In this document: positions 1-8,059 of the stretch, one piece after another
Layout of the letters: each line of letters starts with the position of its first letter
How positions within the stretch are numbered: the stretch's first letter is position 1
From: Paractinoplanes toevensis
Lineage (GTDB): Bacteria; Actinomycetota; Actinomycetes; Mycobacteriales; Micromonosporaceae
Reading direction: 5' to 3'
Length of the DNA stretch: 64,000 nucleotides
Assembly (NCBI RefSeq): GCF_018332695.1
Contig: NZ_BOQN01000059.1
Coordinates: 124,001-188,000, forward strand
Notes under the pieces: model-generated
Database searches by the model: none
What the model was told of the DNA's origin: nothing
Seen by the model: only the letters and a program-made list of their open reading frames with translations
Position numbers and translations under genes: made by a program

Positions 1-1
1 G

Positions 2-79
2 AAAATTTTCACACCGGGGGCCACCACGGCATCCATCATCGAATGGGTGCGCGCCAATGTGAGTACGTCGGTGGCGTAG
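2..79 (+). CDS. C-terminal end of a cobalamin (B12)-binding domain protein (partial)
   Basis: Only the last 25 codons are inside the window, ending with TAG at 77-79. The peptide contains IFTPGATTASIIEWVRANV, which resembles the end of the B12-binding domain of methylmalonyl-CoA mutase-type proteins, where an (I/V)FTPG strand is followed by a terminal helix. The frame is open to the window edge, so the start lies outside. Two GC-rich hairpins follow within 160 bp, consistent with this being the end of a transcription unit. The family call rests on a short motif and is tentative. Confidence 0.5.
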   Translation, partial: KIFTPGATTASIIEWVRANVSTSVA

Positions 80-98
80 TGACCAGGAACAACTCGTC

Positions 99-122
99 GG
101 CCGTAGCCAAATGGCTACGGCC
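99..122 (+). terminator. Hairpin after the B12-binding gene
   Basis: A perfect 10-bp stem (GGCCGTAGCC at 99-108, GGCTACGGCC at 113-122) closes a 4-nt AAAT loop, 20 bp after the upstream stop codon. There is no long T-run, but U-poor hairpins are common at actinobacterial gene ends. It is probably a terminator. Confidence 0.5.
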
Positions 123-195
123 GGTTGTGTTTCCGGCGGCTGCGGAAGGCGGTGCGGAAGACGCCGCGGAAAGCGACTGAGGAAGAAGGCAAGGG

Positions 196-232
196 GAGAG
201 GCCGGACGCACCCCTCACACGTCCGGCCTCTC
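196..232 (+). terminator. 13-bp perfect hairpin in the region before sucC
   Basis: GAGAGGCCGGACG (196-208) and its exact reverse complement (220-232) flank an 11-nt loop. This is the strongest hairpin in the gap before sucC. It could be a second terminator for the upstream gene or part of a structured 5' region. No T-tract follows. Confidence 0.45.
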
Positions 233-571
233 TATGCACGATGCCCCGCCGCCACCCCTCGACCGACAGGGCATCGGCCGCTTCACCAGATCGCCGTAGC
301 GTTCCGACACCACACTCAACGACGCCCTCTCGGGGCGGTTACGCGGCGGTGCGGGAGTTTTTCGAGTGCCCCCTGGAGTGGGTGTGGTGTGTGGTCTTGC
401 ACACCGCGCACCCGCCGCTACGGGGCGCGTCCGCCGCTCGCTACTCTGCGAATGAAGGCCCTTCGGGCCGGACATTCTTCACGCCGGCGACGCCACAGGC
501 CGCCGCGCACACAGGTCGGGACGCAATGGTGCGGCTTGCCGGCGCTTGGCGTCGCGAGCGAAAGGAGACAC
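233..571. other. Non-coding stretch before sucC
   Basis: I see no convincing gene here. Open frames in several directions have no homology I recognise and no good ribosome site. A G/T-rich stretch at about 379-412 can fold imperfectly (GGGTG paired with CACCC, GTGTG with CACAC). A TACTCT hexamer at 442-447 fits a TAnnnT -10 box but has no matching -35, so the sucC promoter is not firmly placed. The only clear signal is the ribosome binding site AAAGGAGA at 561-568, just before the GTG of sucC. Confidence 0.4.
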
Positions 572-1750
572 GTGGACCTGTTCGAGTATCAGGGGCGTGA
601 CCTGTTCGAACGGCACGGGCTGCCCGTGCTGGGCGGCGGTGTCGCCGAGACCCCGCAGGAGGCCCGCGCGATCGCGGAGCGCCTGGGTGGCAAGGTCGTC
701 GTCAAGGCGCAGGTGAAGGTCGGCGGCCGGGGCAAGGCCGGCGGCGTCAAGCTGGCCGACGGTGCCGACGAGGCCGAGGCCCGTGCCACCGACATCCTGG
801 GCATGGACATCAAGGGCCACACGGTCCACAAGGTGATGCTGGCCGAGACGGCCGACATCAAGGAGGAGTACTACTTCTCCTACCTGCTCGACCGGGCCAA
901 CCGCACCTTCCTCTGCATCGCCAGCGTCGCCGGCGGCATGGAGATCGAGACGGTCGCCGAGGAGCAGCCGGACCGGGTCGCCAAGATCGCGATCGACGCC
1001 AGCAAGGGTGTCGACGAGGCGAAGGCCCGCGAGATCGTCGCCGCGGCGCAGTACCCGGCCGAGGTCGCCGAGCAGATCGTCGACATCGCGGTGAAGCTGT
1101 GGCAGGCCTTCGTGGCCGAGGACGCCACGCTGGTCGAGGTCAACCCGCTGGCCAAGGTCGGCGACGGCCGGGTGCTGCTGCTGGACGCCAAGATCACGCT
1201 GGACGAGAACGCGTCGTTCCGGCACCCCGACCACGAGGCGCTGGTCGACCAGTCCGCGGTCGACCCGCTGGAGCAGGCGGCCAAGGCCAAGAACCTCAAC
1301 TACGTCAAGCTGGACGGCGAGGTCGGCATCATCGGTAACGGTGCCGGTCTGGTCATGTCCACCCTCGACGTGGTGGCCTACGCGGGCGAGGCGCACGGCG
1401 GCGTCAAGCCGGCCAACTTCCTCGACATCGGTGGCGGCGCCAGCGCCCAGGTGATGGCGAACGGCCTGGAGATCGTGCTCGGCGACCCGGCGGTCAAGTC
1501 GGTCTTCGTGAACGTCTTCGGCGGCATCACCGCCTGCGACGCGGTGGCCAACGGCATCATCCAGGCCCTCGCCCTGCTCGCCGAGCGCGGCGAGACCGTC
1601 ACCAAGCCGCTCGTGGTGCGCCTCGACGGCAACAACGCCGAGGAAGGCCGGGCCATCCTCGACAGCGCCAACAACCCGCTGGTCCAGCGGGTGGACACGA
1701 TGGACGGAGCGGCCGAGCGCGCCGCCGAACTCGCGGCTGCGGGGAAGTGA
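572..1750 (+). CDS. sucC: Succinate-CoA ligase (ADP-forming) subunit beta
   Basis: Beta subunit of succinyl-CoA synthetase, which makes succinate and ATP or GTP from succinyl-CoA in the TCA cycle. The 392-aa length fits the family (about 390). It begins with the ATP-grasp start LFEYQGRDLFERHGLPV and has VVKAQVKVGGRGKAGGVKLA, the nucleotide-binding lysine region, then EVNPL and the GGIT stretch late in the protein. GTG at 572 is chosen because AAAGGAGA lies 4-11 nt upstream and the protein then starts where homologues do; the frame is open further upstream but that extension looks non-coding. It lies 4 nt before sucD, so the two are an operon. Confidence 0.96.
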   Translation: MDLFEYQGRDLFERHGLPVLGGGVAETPQEARAIAERLGGKVVVKAQVKVGGRGKAGGVKLADGADEAEARATDILGMDIKGHTVHKVMLAETADIKEEYYFSYLLDRANRTFLCIASVAGGMEIETVAEEQPDRVAKIAIDASKGVDEAKAREIVAAAQYPAEVAEQIVDIAVKLWQAFVAEDATLVEVNPLAKVGDGRVLLLDAKITLDENASFRHPDHEALVDQSAVDPLEQAAKAKNLNYVKLDGEVGIIGNGAGLVMSTLDVVAYAGEAHGGVKPANFLDIGGGASAQVMANGLEIVLGDPAVKSVFVNVFGGITACDAVANGIIQALALLAERGETVTKPLVVRLDGNNAEEGRAILDSANNPLVQRVDTMDGAAERAAELAAAGK

Positions 1751-1754
1751 CCTA

Positions 1755-2636
1755 ATGGCTATCTGGCTCACCAAGGACTCGAAGGTCATCGTCCAGGGCA
1801 TCACCGGCTCGGAGGGCTCCAAGCACACCAAGCGGATGCTCGCGGCCGGCACCAACGTGGTCGGCGGCGTGAACCCGCGCAAGGCCGGCACGACGGTTGA
1901 CTTCGACGGCACCTCGCTGCCGGTCTTCGCGACCGTCGCCGAGGCGATCAAGGAGACCGGCGCGGACGTGTCGGTCATCTTCGTCCCGCCGGCGTTCACC
2001 AAGGCCGCGGTCGTCGAGGCCATCGAGGCCGAGATCCCGCTCGCCGTGGTGATCACCGAGGGCGTGCCGGTGCAGGACTCGGCGGCGTTCTGGGCGCTCA
2101 ATCTGGACCGCGGACAGAAGACCCGGATCATCGGCCCGAACTGCCCGGGTATCGCCTCGCCGGGCGCGTCGAACGCCGGCATCATCCCGGCCGACATCAC
2201 CCCGGCCGGCCGGATCGGCCTGGTCAGCAAGAGCGGCACGCTGACCTACCAGATGATGTACGAGCTGCGCGACATCGGCTTCTCCACCTGTGTCGGCATC
2301 GGCGGCGACCCGATCATCGGCACCACCCACATCGACGCGCTGAAGGCGTTCCAGGACGACCCGGACACCGACGCGATCGTGATGATCGGTGAGATCGGTG
2401 GCGACGCCGAGGAGCGGGCCGCCGAGTTCATCAAGGCGAACGTCACCAAGCCGGTGGTCGGCTACATCGCCGGCTTCACCGCCCCGCCCGGCAAGACCAT
2501 GGGTCACGCCGGCGCGATCATCTCCGGCTCGGCGGGCACCGCCGACGCCAAGAAGGCGGCCCTCGAGGCCGTCGGCGTCAAGGTCGGCAAGACCCCGAGC
2601 GAGACCGCGCGGCTCATGCGCGAGGTCATGAGCTGA
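1755..2636 (+). CDS. sucD: Succinate-CoA ligase subunit alpha
   Basis: Alpha subunit of succinyl-CoA synthetase, 293 aa, with the N-terminal CoA-binding Rossmann domain (VQGITGSEGSKHT near the start) and the ligase domain. The phosphorylated active-site histidine lies in MGHAGAIISG, at about residue 251. The gene starts with ATG four nucleotides after the sucC stop, as expected for equimolar subunits made from one mRNA. A compound stem-loop follows the stop codon. Confidence 0.97.
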   Translation: MAIWLTKDSKVIVQGITGSEGSKHTKRMLAAGTNVVGGVNPRKAGTTVDFDGTSLPVFATVAEAIKETGADVSVIFVPPAFTKAAVVEAIEAEIPLAVVITEGVPVQDSAAFWALNLDRGQKTRIIGPNCPGIASPGASNAGIIPADITPAGRIGLVSKSGTLTYQMMYELRDIGFSTCVGIGGDPIIGTTHIDALKAFQDDPDTDAIVMIGEIGGDAEERAAEFIKANVTKPVVGYIAGFTAPPGKTMGHAGAIISGSAGTADAKKAALEAVGVKVGKTPSETARLMREVMS

Positions 2637-2651
2637 TTTGGTACGGCGTAG

Positions 2652-2702
2652 AGCGGCGCGCCGTCGTCCGGGTCCCGGTGACCCGAATGGCGGCGCGCCG
2701 CT
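2652..2702 (+). terminator. Compound stem-loop terminator after sucCD
   Basis: An 11-bp perfect outer stem (2652-2662 with 2692-2702) encloses a smaller 6-bp hairpin (CGGGTC at 2669-2674, GACCCG at 2680-2685). It sits 15 bp after the sucD stop and before perM. There is no T-run. Confidence 0.6.
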
Positions 2703-2748
2703 GTATCTGCGTCGCCGCAAGCCCTCTCTCGTGGAAAAGTAGGCGGCG

Positions 2749-4161
2749 ATGCCGAGCACAACCGACCGTCCCGACGACTCGGAAGACCCGTTCGCGGTCG
2801 CCGAGGCGACTCTCGACGTGCGAGAGACCGGGCGGGAGACGGTGCCGATCGAGCGCCCGACCGAGCCGATCGACCGGCCGACCGGTGCTCTCGAGGCCGG
2901 TGACCGGCCGACCGTGCTGGTCGACGAGAAGAAGCTCGGCGAACAGCCCACGGTCAAGGTCCCCGGGCAGCGCAAGCCGCCGCCACGCAGCCGGCACGCC
3001 CCGCTGCCGGTCGCGGTCGCGTTCGCCACGCTGTGGTCCGCCGCCCTCTGCTACCTGCCGGTGGCCGCGGTCATCGGCATGGCCCGCACCCTCGAAGGGC
3101 AGGGCGGCCTCGGCGGTGCCGCGCACGCCGGGCTGGCCGGCTGGCTGCTCGGGCACGGCGTGCCGATCGGCACCTCGATCGGACCGCTGGGCCTGCCGCC
3201 GTTGCTGCTCACGGTCCTCATCGTCTGGCGGCTCAACCGGGCCGGCCTGCACGTGACCCGCGCGATCGGTGCCCGGCGTACGGGCCGGATCGGCGACGCG
3301 CTGCTGGTGGCGTTCAGCATCGCGCTCACCTATTCGCTGCTCGGCTCGGTCGCGTCGCTCGCCGTCGACGGCAAGGGCACCGAGGTCACCCCGGCCCGGG
3401 CCGCGATCAACTTCTTCGTGCTCGGCCTGCTCGGCGCGCTGGCCGGGTCGCTGCGCGGCACCGACGCGCTCGGCGTGCTGGCCCGCCGCACCCCGCGCCC
3501 GCTGCGCGACGGCCTGCGTACCGGAGTGATGGCCGCTCTGTTCATCCTGGCCGCGGGGGCCGCGGTGACCGGCCTGTCGGTGGCGGTGGACGGCGGCCAG
3601 GCCGCCGAGACCATCTCCGTCTATCAGACCGGGGTGGCCGGGCAGGCCGGCATCACGCTGGTCAGCCTCGCCTACGGGGCGAATGCGACGGTGTGGGCGG
3701 CCGCCTACCTGCTCGGTCCGGGCTTCGCGCTCGGCACCGGCTCGGAGATCGGGCTCACCGGCGTGGTGGTCGGCAAGCTGCCGGCGCTGCCGCTGCTGGC
3801 CGGGGTGCCGGACGGGCCGTTGGGTGCGGGTGGCGCGGTGCTGCTGGCCGTTCCGGTGCTGGCCGCCGTGGCCGCCGGCTGGCTTCTCGTGCTGCGGTTG
3901 CAGCGCAGCGACCGCCTCGGCGAGAAACCCGCCCTGCCGTGGTCGCGGGTGCTGGGCGGGAGCCTGCTCGCCGGTCCCGCGGCCGGCCTGGTGCTGGGGG
4001 TTGCGTGCCGCGCGTCCGGTGGGTCGCTCGGCGACGGCCGGCTCGCCACGATCGGACCGGACCCCTGGCAGGTCGGACTGGTCGCGACGGTCATGGTGGC
4101 GGTGTCGGCCTCGCTGGGCGCGGCGGCCGCCCGTACCTTCGCACCCGCCCCGAAAGCGTGA
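2749..4161 (+). CDS. perM: DUF6350 membrane protein, cell division protein PerM family
   Basis: A 470-aa protein with a cytoplasmic, proline- and acid-rich N-terminal tail of about 85 residues (repeated PIERPTEPIDRPTG-like text), then many hydrophobic segments from about residue 90 to the end. Its place between sucCD and purN-purH matches M. tuberculosis Rv0955 (PerM), an integral membrane protein linked to divisome stability and persistence; DUF6350 is that family. The function here is inferred from family and position. ATG at 2749 is the first good start after the sucCD terminator. purN follows after 26 bp. Confidence 0.82.
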   Translation: MPSTTDRPDDSEDPFAVAEATLDVRETGRETVPIERPTEPIDRPTGALEAGDRPTVLVDEKKLGEQPTVKVPGQRKPPPRSRHAPLPVAVAFATLWSAALCYLPVAAVIGMARTLEGQGGLGGAAHAGLAGWLLGHGVPIGTSIGPLGLPPLLLTVLIVWRLNRAGLHVTRAIGARRTGRIGDALLVAFSIALTYSLLGSVASLAVDGKGTEVTPARAAINFFVLGLLGALAGSLRGTDALGVLARRTPRPLRDGLRTGVMAALFILAAGAAVTGLSVAVDGGQAAETISVYQTGVAGQAGITLVSLAYGANATVWAAAYLLGPGFALGTGSEIGLTGVVVGKLPALPLLAGVPDGPLGAGGAVLLAVPVLAAVAAGWLLVLRLQRSDRLGEKPALPWSRVLGGSLLAGPAAGLVLGVACRASGGSLGDGRLATIGPDPWQVGLVATVMVAVSASLGAAAARTFAPAPKA

Positions 4162-4187
4162 CCGGCCCCCCGAGATAGGGTTCTCGG

Positions 4188-4805
4188 GTGACCGACCCCG
4201 CGCCCGCCCGCCTGGTCGTCCTCGTCTCCGGATCGGGCAGTAACCTGCAGGCCCTGCTCGACGCCGCCACCGACCCCGCCTACGGCGCGCAGGTCGTCGC
4301 GGTGGGCGCCGATCGGGACGGCATCGCCGGTCTCGACCGCGCGGCCGCCGCCGGTGTGCCCACCTTCGTCGACCCGGTGAAGGCCTATGAGACGCGCGAC
4401 GACTGGGACGCGGCCCTCACCGCCCACGTCAGCGAGCACAAGCCCGACCTGATCATCTCGGCCGGCTTCCTCAAGCTGGTCGGCGCGCGGTTCCTGGCCG
4501 CGTTCGGCGACCGCTACATCAACACGCACAACGCGCTGCTGCCGTCGTTCCCGGGCATCCACGGCCCGCGCGACGCCCTGGCTTACGGCGTGAAGCTGGC
4601 CGGCGCGACCCTCTTCTTCGTCGACGCCGGCGTCGACACCGGCCCGATCGTGGCCCAGGTCAGCGTCCCCGTGCTCGACGACGACACGGAGGAGACGCTC
4701 ACCGAGCGCATCAAGGTCGCCGAGCGGGCCCAGTTGGTGGATTACGTCGGTCGCCTCGTCCGCGAGGGCTGGACCATCGAAAACAGGAAGGTACGCATTC
4801 CATGA
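4188..4805 (+). CDS. purN: Phosphoribosylglycinamide formyltransferase
   Basis: GAR transformylase, third step of IMP synthesis: transfers formyl from 10-formyl-THF to GAR. The 205-aa protein has the N-terminal phosphate loop VSGSGSNLQALLDA, the catalytic NTHNALLPSFPGIHG segment (Asn and His of the NxH pair), and VDAGVDTGPIV with the catalytic Asp. The start is GTG at 4188. Its stop overlaps the purH start (ATGA at 4802-4805), indicating translational coupling. Confidence 0.96.
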   Translation: MTDPAPARLVVLVSGSGSNLQALLDAATDPAYGAQVVAVGADRDGIAGLDRAAAAGVPTFVDPVKAYETRDDWDAALTAHVSEHKPDLIISAGFLKLVGARFLAAFGDRYINTHNALLPSFPGIHGPRDALAYGVKLAGATLFFVDAGVDTGPIVAQVSVPVLDDDTEETLTERIKVAERAQLVDYVGRLVREGWTIENRKVRIP

Positions 4806-6364
4806 CCTCCTCTAACGAGGGGCGCCGCCCTCTTCGTCGGGCACTGCTGAGCGTTTACGACAAGACCGGCCTCGTCGAGCTCGCCCAGGCGCTGCACGCG
4901 GCCGGGGTGCAGATCGTGTCGACCGGCTCGACGGCCGCCACGATCATCGCTGAAAAGATTCCGGTGACCAAGGTCGAGGAGCTGACCGGGTTCCCCGAGT
5001 GCCTGGACGGCCGGGTCAAGACGCTGCACCCGCGAGTGCACGCCGGCCTGCTCGCCGATCGACGGTTGCCGGCCCACGACGCGCAGCTCGCCGAGCTCGA
5101 GATCGAGCCGTTCGACCTGCTGGTGAGCAACCTCTACCCGTTCACCCAGACGGTGGCGTCGGGCGCGAGCGTGGACGAGTGCGTCGAGCAGATCGACATC
5201 GGCGGCCCGGCCATGGTCCGCGCGGCCGCGAAGAACCACCCGTCCGTCGCGGTGGTCACGTCGGTCGACGCGTACCCCCTGATCTTGACCGCCCTCCAGG
5301 AGGGCGGTTTCTCGCTGCCGCAGCGCAAGCTGCTGGCGGCCCGCGCTTTCGCCGACATCGCGGAGTACGACGTGGCCGTCGCCAACTGGTGTGCCACCAC
5401 CCTCACGCCGGAGGAGTGGCCGGCGTTCGCCGGGCTCGCGCTCAAGCGCGAGGCGACCCTGCGGTACGGCGAGAACCCGCACCAGCAGGCCGCTCTCTAC
5501 CTCGACCCGAACGCACCGGCCGGGCTGGCCCAGGCGCGGCAGTTGCACGGCAAGGAGATGTCGTACAACAACTACGTCGACGCGGACGCGGCCTGGCGCA
5601 GCGCCAACGACTTCACCGAGCCGTGCGTGGCGATCATCAAGCACGCCAACCCGTGCGGCATCGCGATCGGCGCCGACGTGGCCGAGGCGCACCGCAAGGC
5701 GCACGCCTGCGACCCGGTGTCCGCGTTCGGCGGGGTGATCGCGGTGAACCGTGAGGTCACTCCGGAGCTGGCCCAGCAGCTGGGGGAGATCTTCACCGAG
5801 GTGATCGTCGCGCCGTCGTTCGCCGCCGACGCGCTCGAGTTGCTCCAGCAGAAGAAGAACCTGCGCGTGCTGGTCGCGCCGGCCTGGAACCCGCCGCCCG
5901 CCGAGATCAAGCAGGTCGGCGGCGGTGTGCTGGTGCAGATGTCGGACCGGATCGACGCGACCGGCGACGACCCGGCCAGCTGGGAGCTCGCCACCGGTGC
6001 GGCGGCGTCGCCCGAGCTGCTCGACGACCTGGCGTTCGCCTGGCGGGCGATCCGCAGCGTGAAGAGCAACGCGATCCTGCTGGCCCACGAGGGCGCCACC
6101 GTCGGCGTCGGGATGGGCCAGGTCAACCGGGTCGACTCGGCCCGGCTCGCGGTCGAGCGGGCCGGTGCCGACCGGGCCAAGGGCAGCGTGGCCGCCTCGG
6201 ACGCGTTCTTCCCGTTCCCGGACGGGCTCGAGGTGCTGATCGCGGCCGGGGTGACCGCCGTGGTGCAGCCGGGCGGCTCGATCCGCGACAACCTGGTGAT
6301 CGAGGCAGCCGAGAAGGCCGGCCTGACCGTCTACCTGACCGGCACCCGGCACTTCTACCACTGA
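4802..6364 (+). CDS. purH: Bifunctional AICAR transformylase / IMP cyclohydrolase
   Basis: Catalyses the last two steps of IMP synthesis. The 520-aa protein has an N-terminal IMP cyclohydrolase (MGS-like) domain with VSTGSTAATI and DGRVKTLHPRVHAGLL, and a C-terminal AICAR transformylase domain with KHANPCGIAIG and the terminal VQPGGSIRDN and GTRHFYH signatures. Length and order match the family. It overlaps purN by 4 nt and is followed after one nucleotide by the pentapeptide gene at 6366, which is probably co-transcribed. Confidence 0.97.
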   Translation: MTSSNEGRRPLRRALLSVYDKTGLVELAQALHAAGVQIVSTGSTAATIIAEKIPVTKVEELTGFPECLDGRVKTLHPRVHAGLLADRRLPAHDAQLAELEIEPFDLLVSNLYPFTQTVASGASVDECVEQIDIGGPAMVRAAAKNHPSVAVVTSVDAYPLILTALQEGGFSLPQRKLLAARAFADIAEYDVAVANWCATTLTPEEWPAFAGLALKREATLRYGENPHQQAALYLDPNAPAGLAQARQLHGKEMSYNNYVDADAAWRSANDFTEPCVAIIKHANPCGIAIGADVAEAHRKAHACDPVSAFGGVIAVNREVTPELAQQLGEIFTEVIVAPSFAADALELLQQKKNLRVLVAPAWNPPPAEIKQVGGGVLVQMSDRIDATGDDPASWELATGAAASPELLDDLAFAWRAIRSVKSNAILLAHEGATVGVGMGQVNRVDSARLAVERAGADRAKGSVAASDAFFPFPDGLEVLIAAGVTAVVQPGGSIRDNLVIEAAEKAGLTVYLTGTRHFYH

Positions 6365-6365
6365 G

Positions 6366-6962
6366 ATGGACCACCTCATCCAGGACCAGACCTACTCGGG
6401 CGTCGACTGGGCGCTCGAGGAGGTCACCGGTGTCCGCTATGAGGACTGCGCGTTCCACGACGTCGACTGGTCGGAGGCGCGGCTGACCGGCTGCGTCTTC
6501 ACACACTGCACATTCGGGAACGTCCGCTTCAACGCCGCCACCCTGGAACGGGTGGCGATCCTGCAGTCGACCCTGGAGCGCTGCTCGTTCTTCGACGCTG
6601 CGCTGACCGGCTGCAAGCTGACCGGCAGCCAGTTCCTCGACTGCGGGCTGCGGCCGCTGACGGTGGACGGCGGCGATTGGGGTTTCGTGTCGCTGCGCGG
6701 TCAGAACCTGACCGGGGCGAAGCTCGGCGGCCTACGGTTGCGGGAGGCCGACCTGATGGGCGCCGACCTCACCCGGGTCGACCTGCGTGGCTCCGACCTG
6801 TCGGCCGCGCGCCTCAAGGACGCGGTGCTCAGGGGCGCCGACCTGCGCGGGGCCGACCTAGGCGGGGTCGAGCTGAAGGGTGTCGACCTCACCGGCGCCA
6901 AGATCGACCTGGCCCAGGCGGCGCTGTTCGCGTCGGCCTACGGAGCCATCGTCTCCGGATAG
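6366..6962 (+). CDS. MfpA-like pentapeptide repeat protein
   Basis: A 198-aa protein built mostly of pentapeptide repeats (A(D/N)LxG-type, such as LRGADLRGADLGG near the end), predicted to fold as a right-handed quadrilateral beta helix. The CGLRPLTVDGGDW segment, the length and the ending (DLAQAALFASAYGAIVSG) resemble mycobacterial MfpA (183 aa), a DNA mimic that binds gyrase and lowers fluoroquinolone sensitivity. It begins one nucleotide after purH, unlike mycobacterial mfpA, which sits with small GTPase genes. Family membership is well supported; gyrase binding is inference from resemblance. Confidence 0.75.
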   Translation: MDHLIQDQTYSGVDWALEEVTGVRYEDCAFHDVDWSEARLTGCVFTHCTFGNVRFNAATLERVAILQSTLERCSFFDAALTGCKLTGSQFLDCGLRPLTVDGGDWGFVSLRGQNLTGAKLGGLRLREADLMGADLTRVDLRGSDLSAARLKDAVLRGADLRGADLGGVELKGVDLTGAKIDLAQAALFASAYGAIVSG

Positions 6963-7065
6963 CTGTGAGTGGCTTACCTCGCGTTAAGCGGACCGGCGGG
7001 AAATACGCCGTTAACCGACTGATACGGTCGCGAAAAATCGACCCGAGACTGGAAGTGGCAGAGCT

Positions 7066-8016
7066 ATGGGCAAGAAGGTAACCGTCGTAGGTGCCGGTTT
7101 CTACGGCTCGACGACTGCGCAGCGCCTGGCCGAGTACGACGTCTTCGACACTGTGGTGCTCACCGACATCCTCGAGGGCAAGCCGGCCGGCCTCGCGCTC
7201 GACATCAACCAGTCCCGGCCGATCGAGGGCTTCGAGACCAAGGTCATCGGCGCCACCACCGGCGCGAACGGCGAGGGTTACGAGGCCATCGAGGGCTCGG
7301 ACGTCGTCGTCGTCACCGCCGGCCTCCCGCGCAAGCCCGGCATGAGCCGGATGGACCTGCTCGAGGTCAACGCCAAGATCGTGCGCCAGGTCGCCGAGAA
7401 CATCGCGAAGTACGCGCCGAACGCCGTCGTCATCGTCGTCTCCAACCCGGTCGACGAGATGACCGCGCTCGCGCAGCTCGCCACCCAGTTCCCGAAGAAC
7501 CGGGTGTTCGGCCAGGCCGGCGTGCTCGACACGGCCCGCTTTACCAACTCCATCGCCGAGACCCTCGCGGTGCCGGTCAAGAGCGTCAAGGCGCTGACCC
7601 TCGGCTCGCACGGCGACACCATGGTGCCGGTCCCGTCGCGCTGCACCGTCGACGGCAAGCCGCTGTCCGACCTGCTCCCGGCCGAGAAGATCGAGGAGCT
7701 CGTCGTCCGCACCCGCAACGGCGGCGCCGAGGTGGTCGCGCTGCTGAAGACCGGTTCGGCGTATTACGCCCCGTCGGCCGCCGCGGCCCGGATGGCCAAG
7801 GCCGTCATCGAGGACTCCGGCGAGGTGCTGCCGGTGTGCGCCTGGGTCGAGGGCGAATACGGCATCTCCGGCGTCTACCTCGGCGTCGAGGCTCAGGTCG
7901 GCCGGGAGGGCATCAAGAAGGTCGTCGAGGACAAGCTCACCGACACCGAGATCGCCGGTCTCAAGGAGGCCGCCGAGGCCGTCCGCGCCAAGCAGGCGGA
8001 CGTCGCCAACCTCTGA
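7066..8016 (+). CDS. mdh: Malate dehydrogenase
   Basis: NAD-dependent oxidation of malate to oxaloacetate in the TCA cycle. At 316 aa it is of the LDH-like type. It has VVGAGFYGSTTAQ (dinucleotide-binding GxGxxG), TAGLPRKPGMSRMDLL (mobile loop with substrate-binding arginines) and the active-site histidine in LGSHGDTMVP. The start is ATG at 7066. A TACGGT hexamer at 7023-7028 is a candidate -10 box. A strong T-tailed terminator follows. Confidence 0.95.
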   Translation: MGKKVTVVGAGFYGSTTAQRLAEYDVFDTVVLTDILEGKPAGLALDINQSRPIEGFETKVIGATTGANGEGYEAIEGSDVVVVTAGLPRKPGMSRMDLLEVNAKIVRQVAENIAKYAPNAVVIVVSNPVDEMTALAQLATQFPKNRVFGQAGVLDTARFTNSIAETLAVPVKSVKALTLGSHGDTMVPVPSRCTVDGKPLSDLLPAEKIEELVVRTRNGGAEVVALLKTGSAYYAPSAAAARMAKAVIEDSGEVLPVCAWVEGEYGISGVYLGVEAQVGREGIKKVVEDKLTDTEIAGLKEAAEAVRAKQADVANL

Positions 8017-8031
8017 GAACGCTGATCGGGA

Positions 8032-8059
8032 AGCCGGGGCCCTATGGTCCCGGCTTTTT
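8032..8059 (+). terminator. Rho-independent terminator of mdh
   Basis: A 10-bp stem with one G-U pair (8032-8041 with 8046-8055), a 4-nt loop and then a TTTTT run (8055-8059). The right arm also encodes the last codons and stop of the convergent gene at 8042, so one hairpin probably serves both genes. Confidence 0.85.

Noticed and set aside
479..2239. Long minus-strand open frame opposite sucC-sucD
   Set aside because: It is a GC-rich shadow of sucCD, with Arg/Gly/His-rich composition and no domain.
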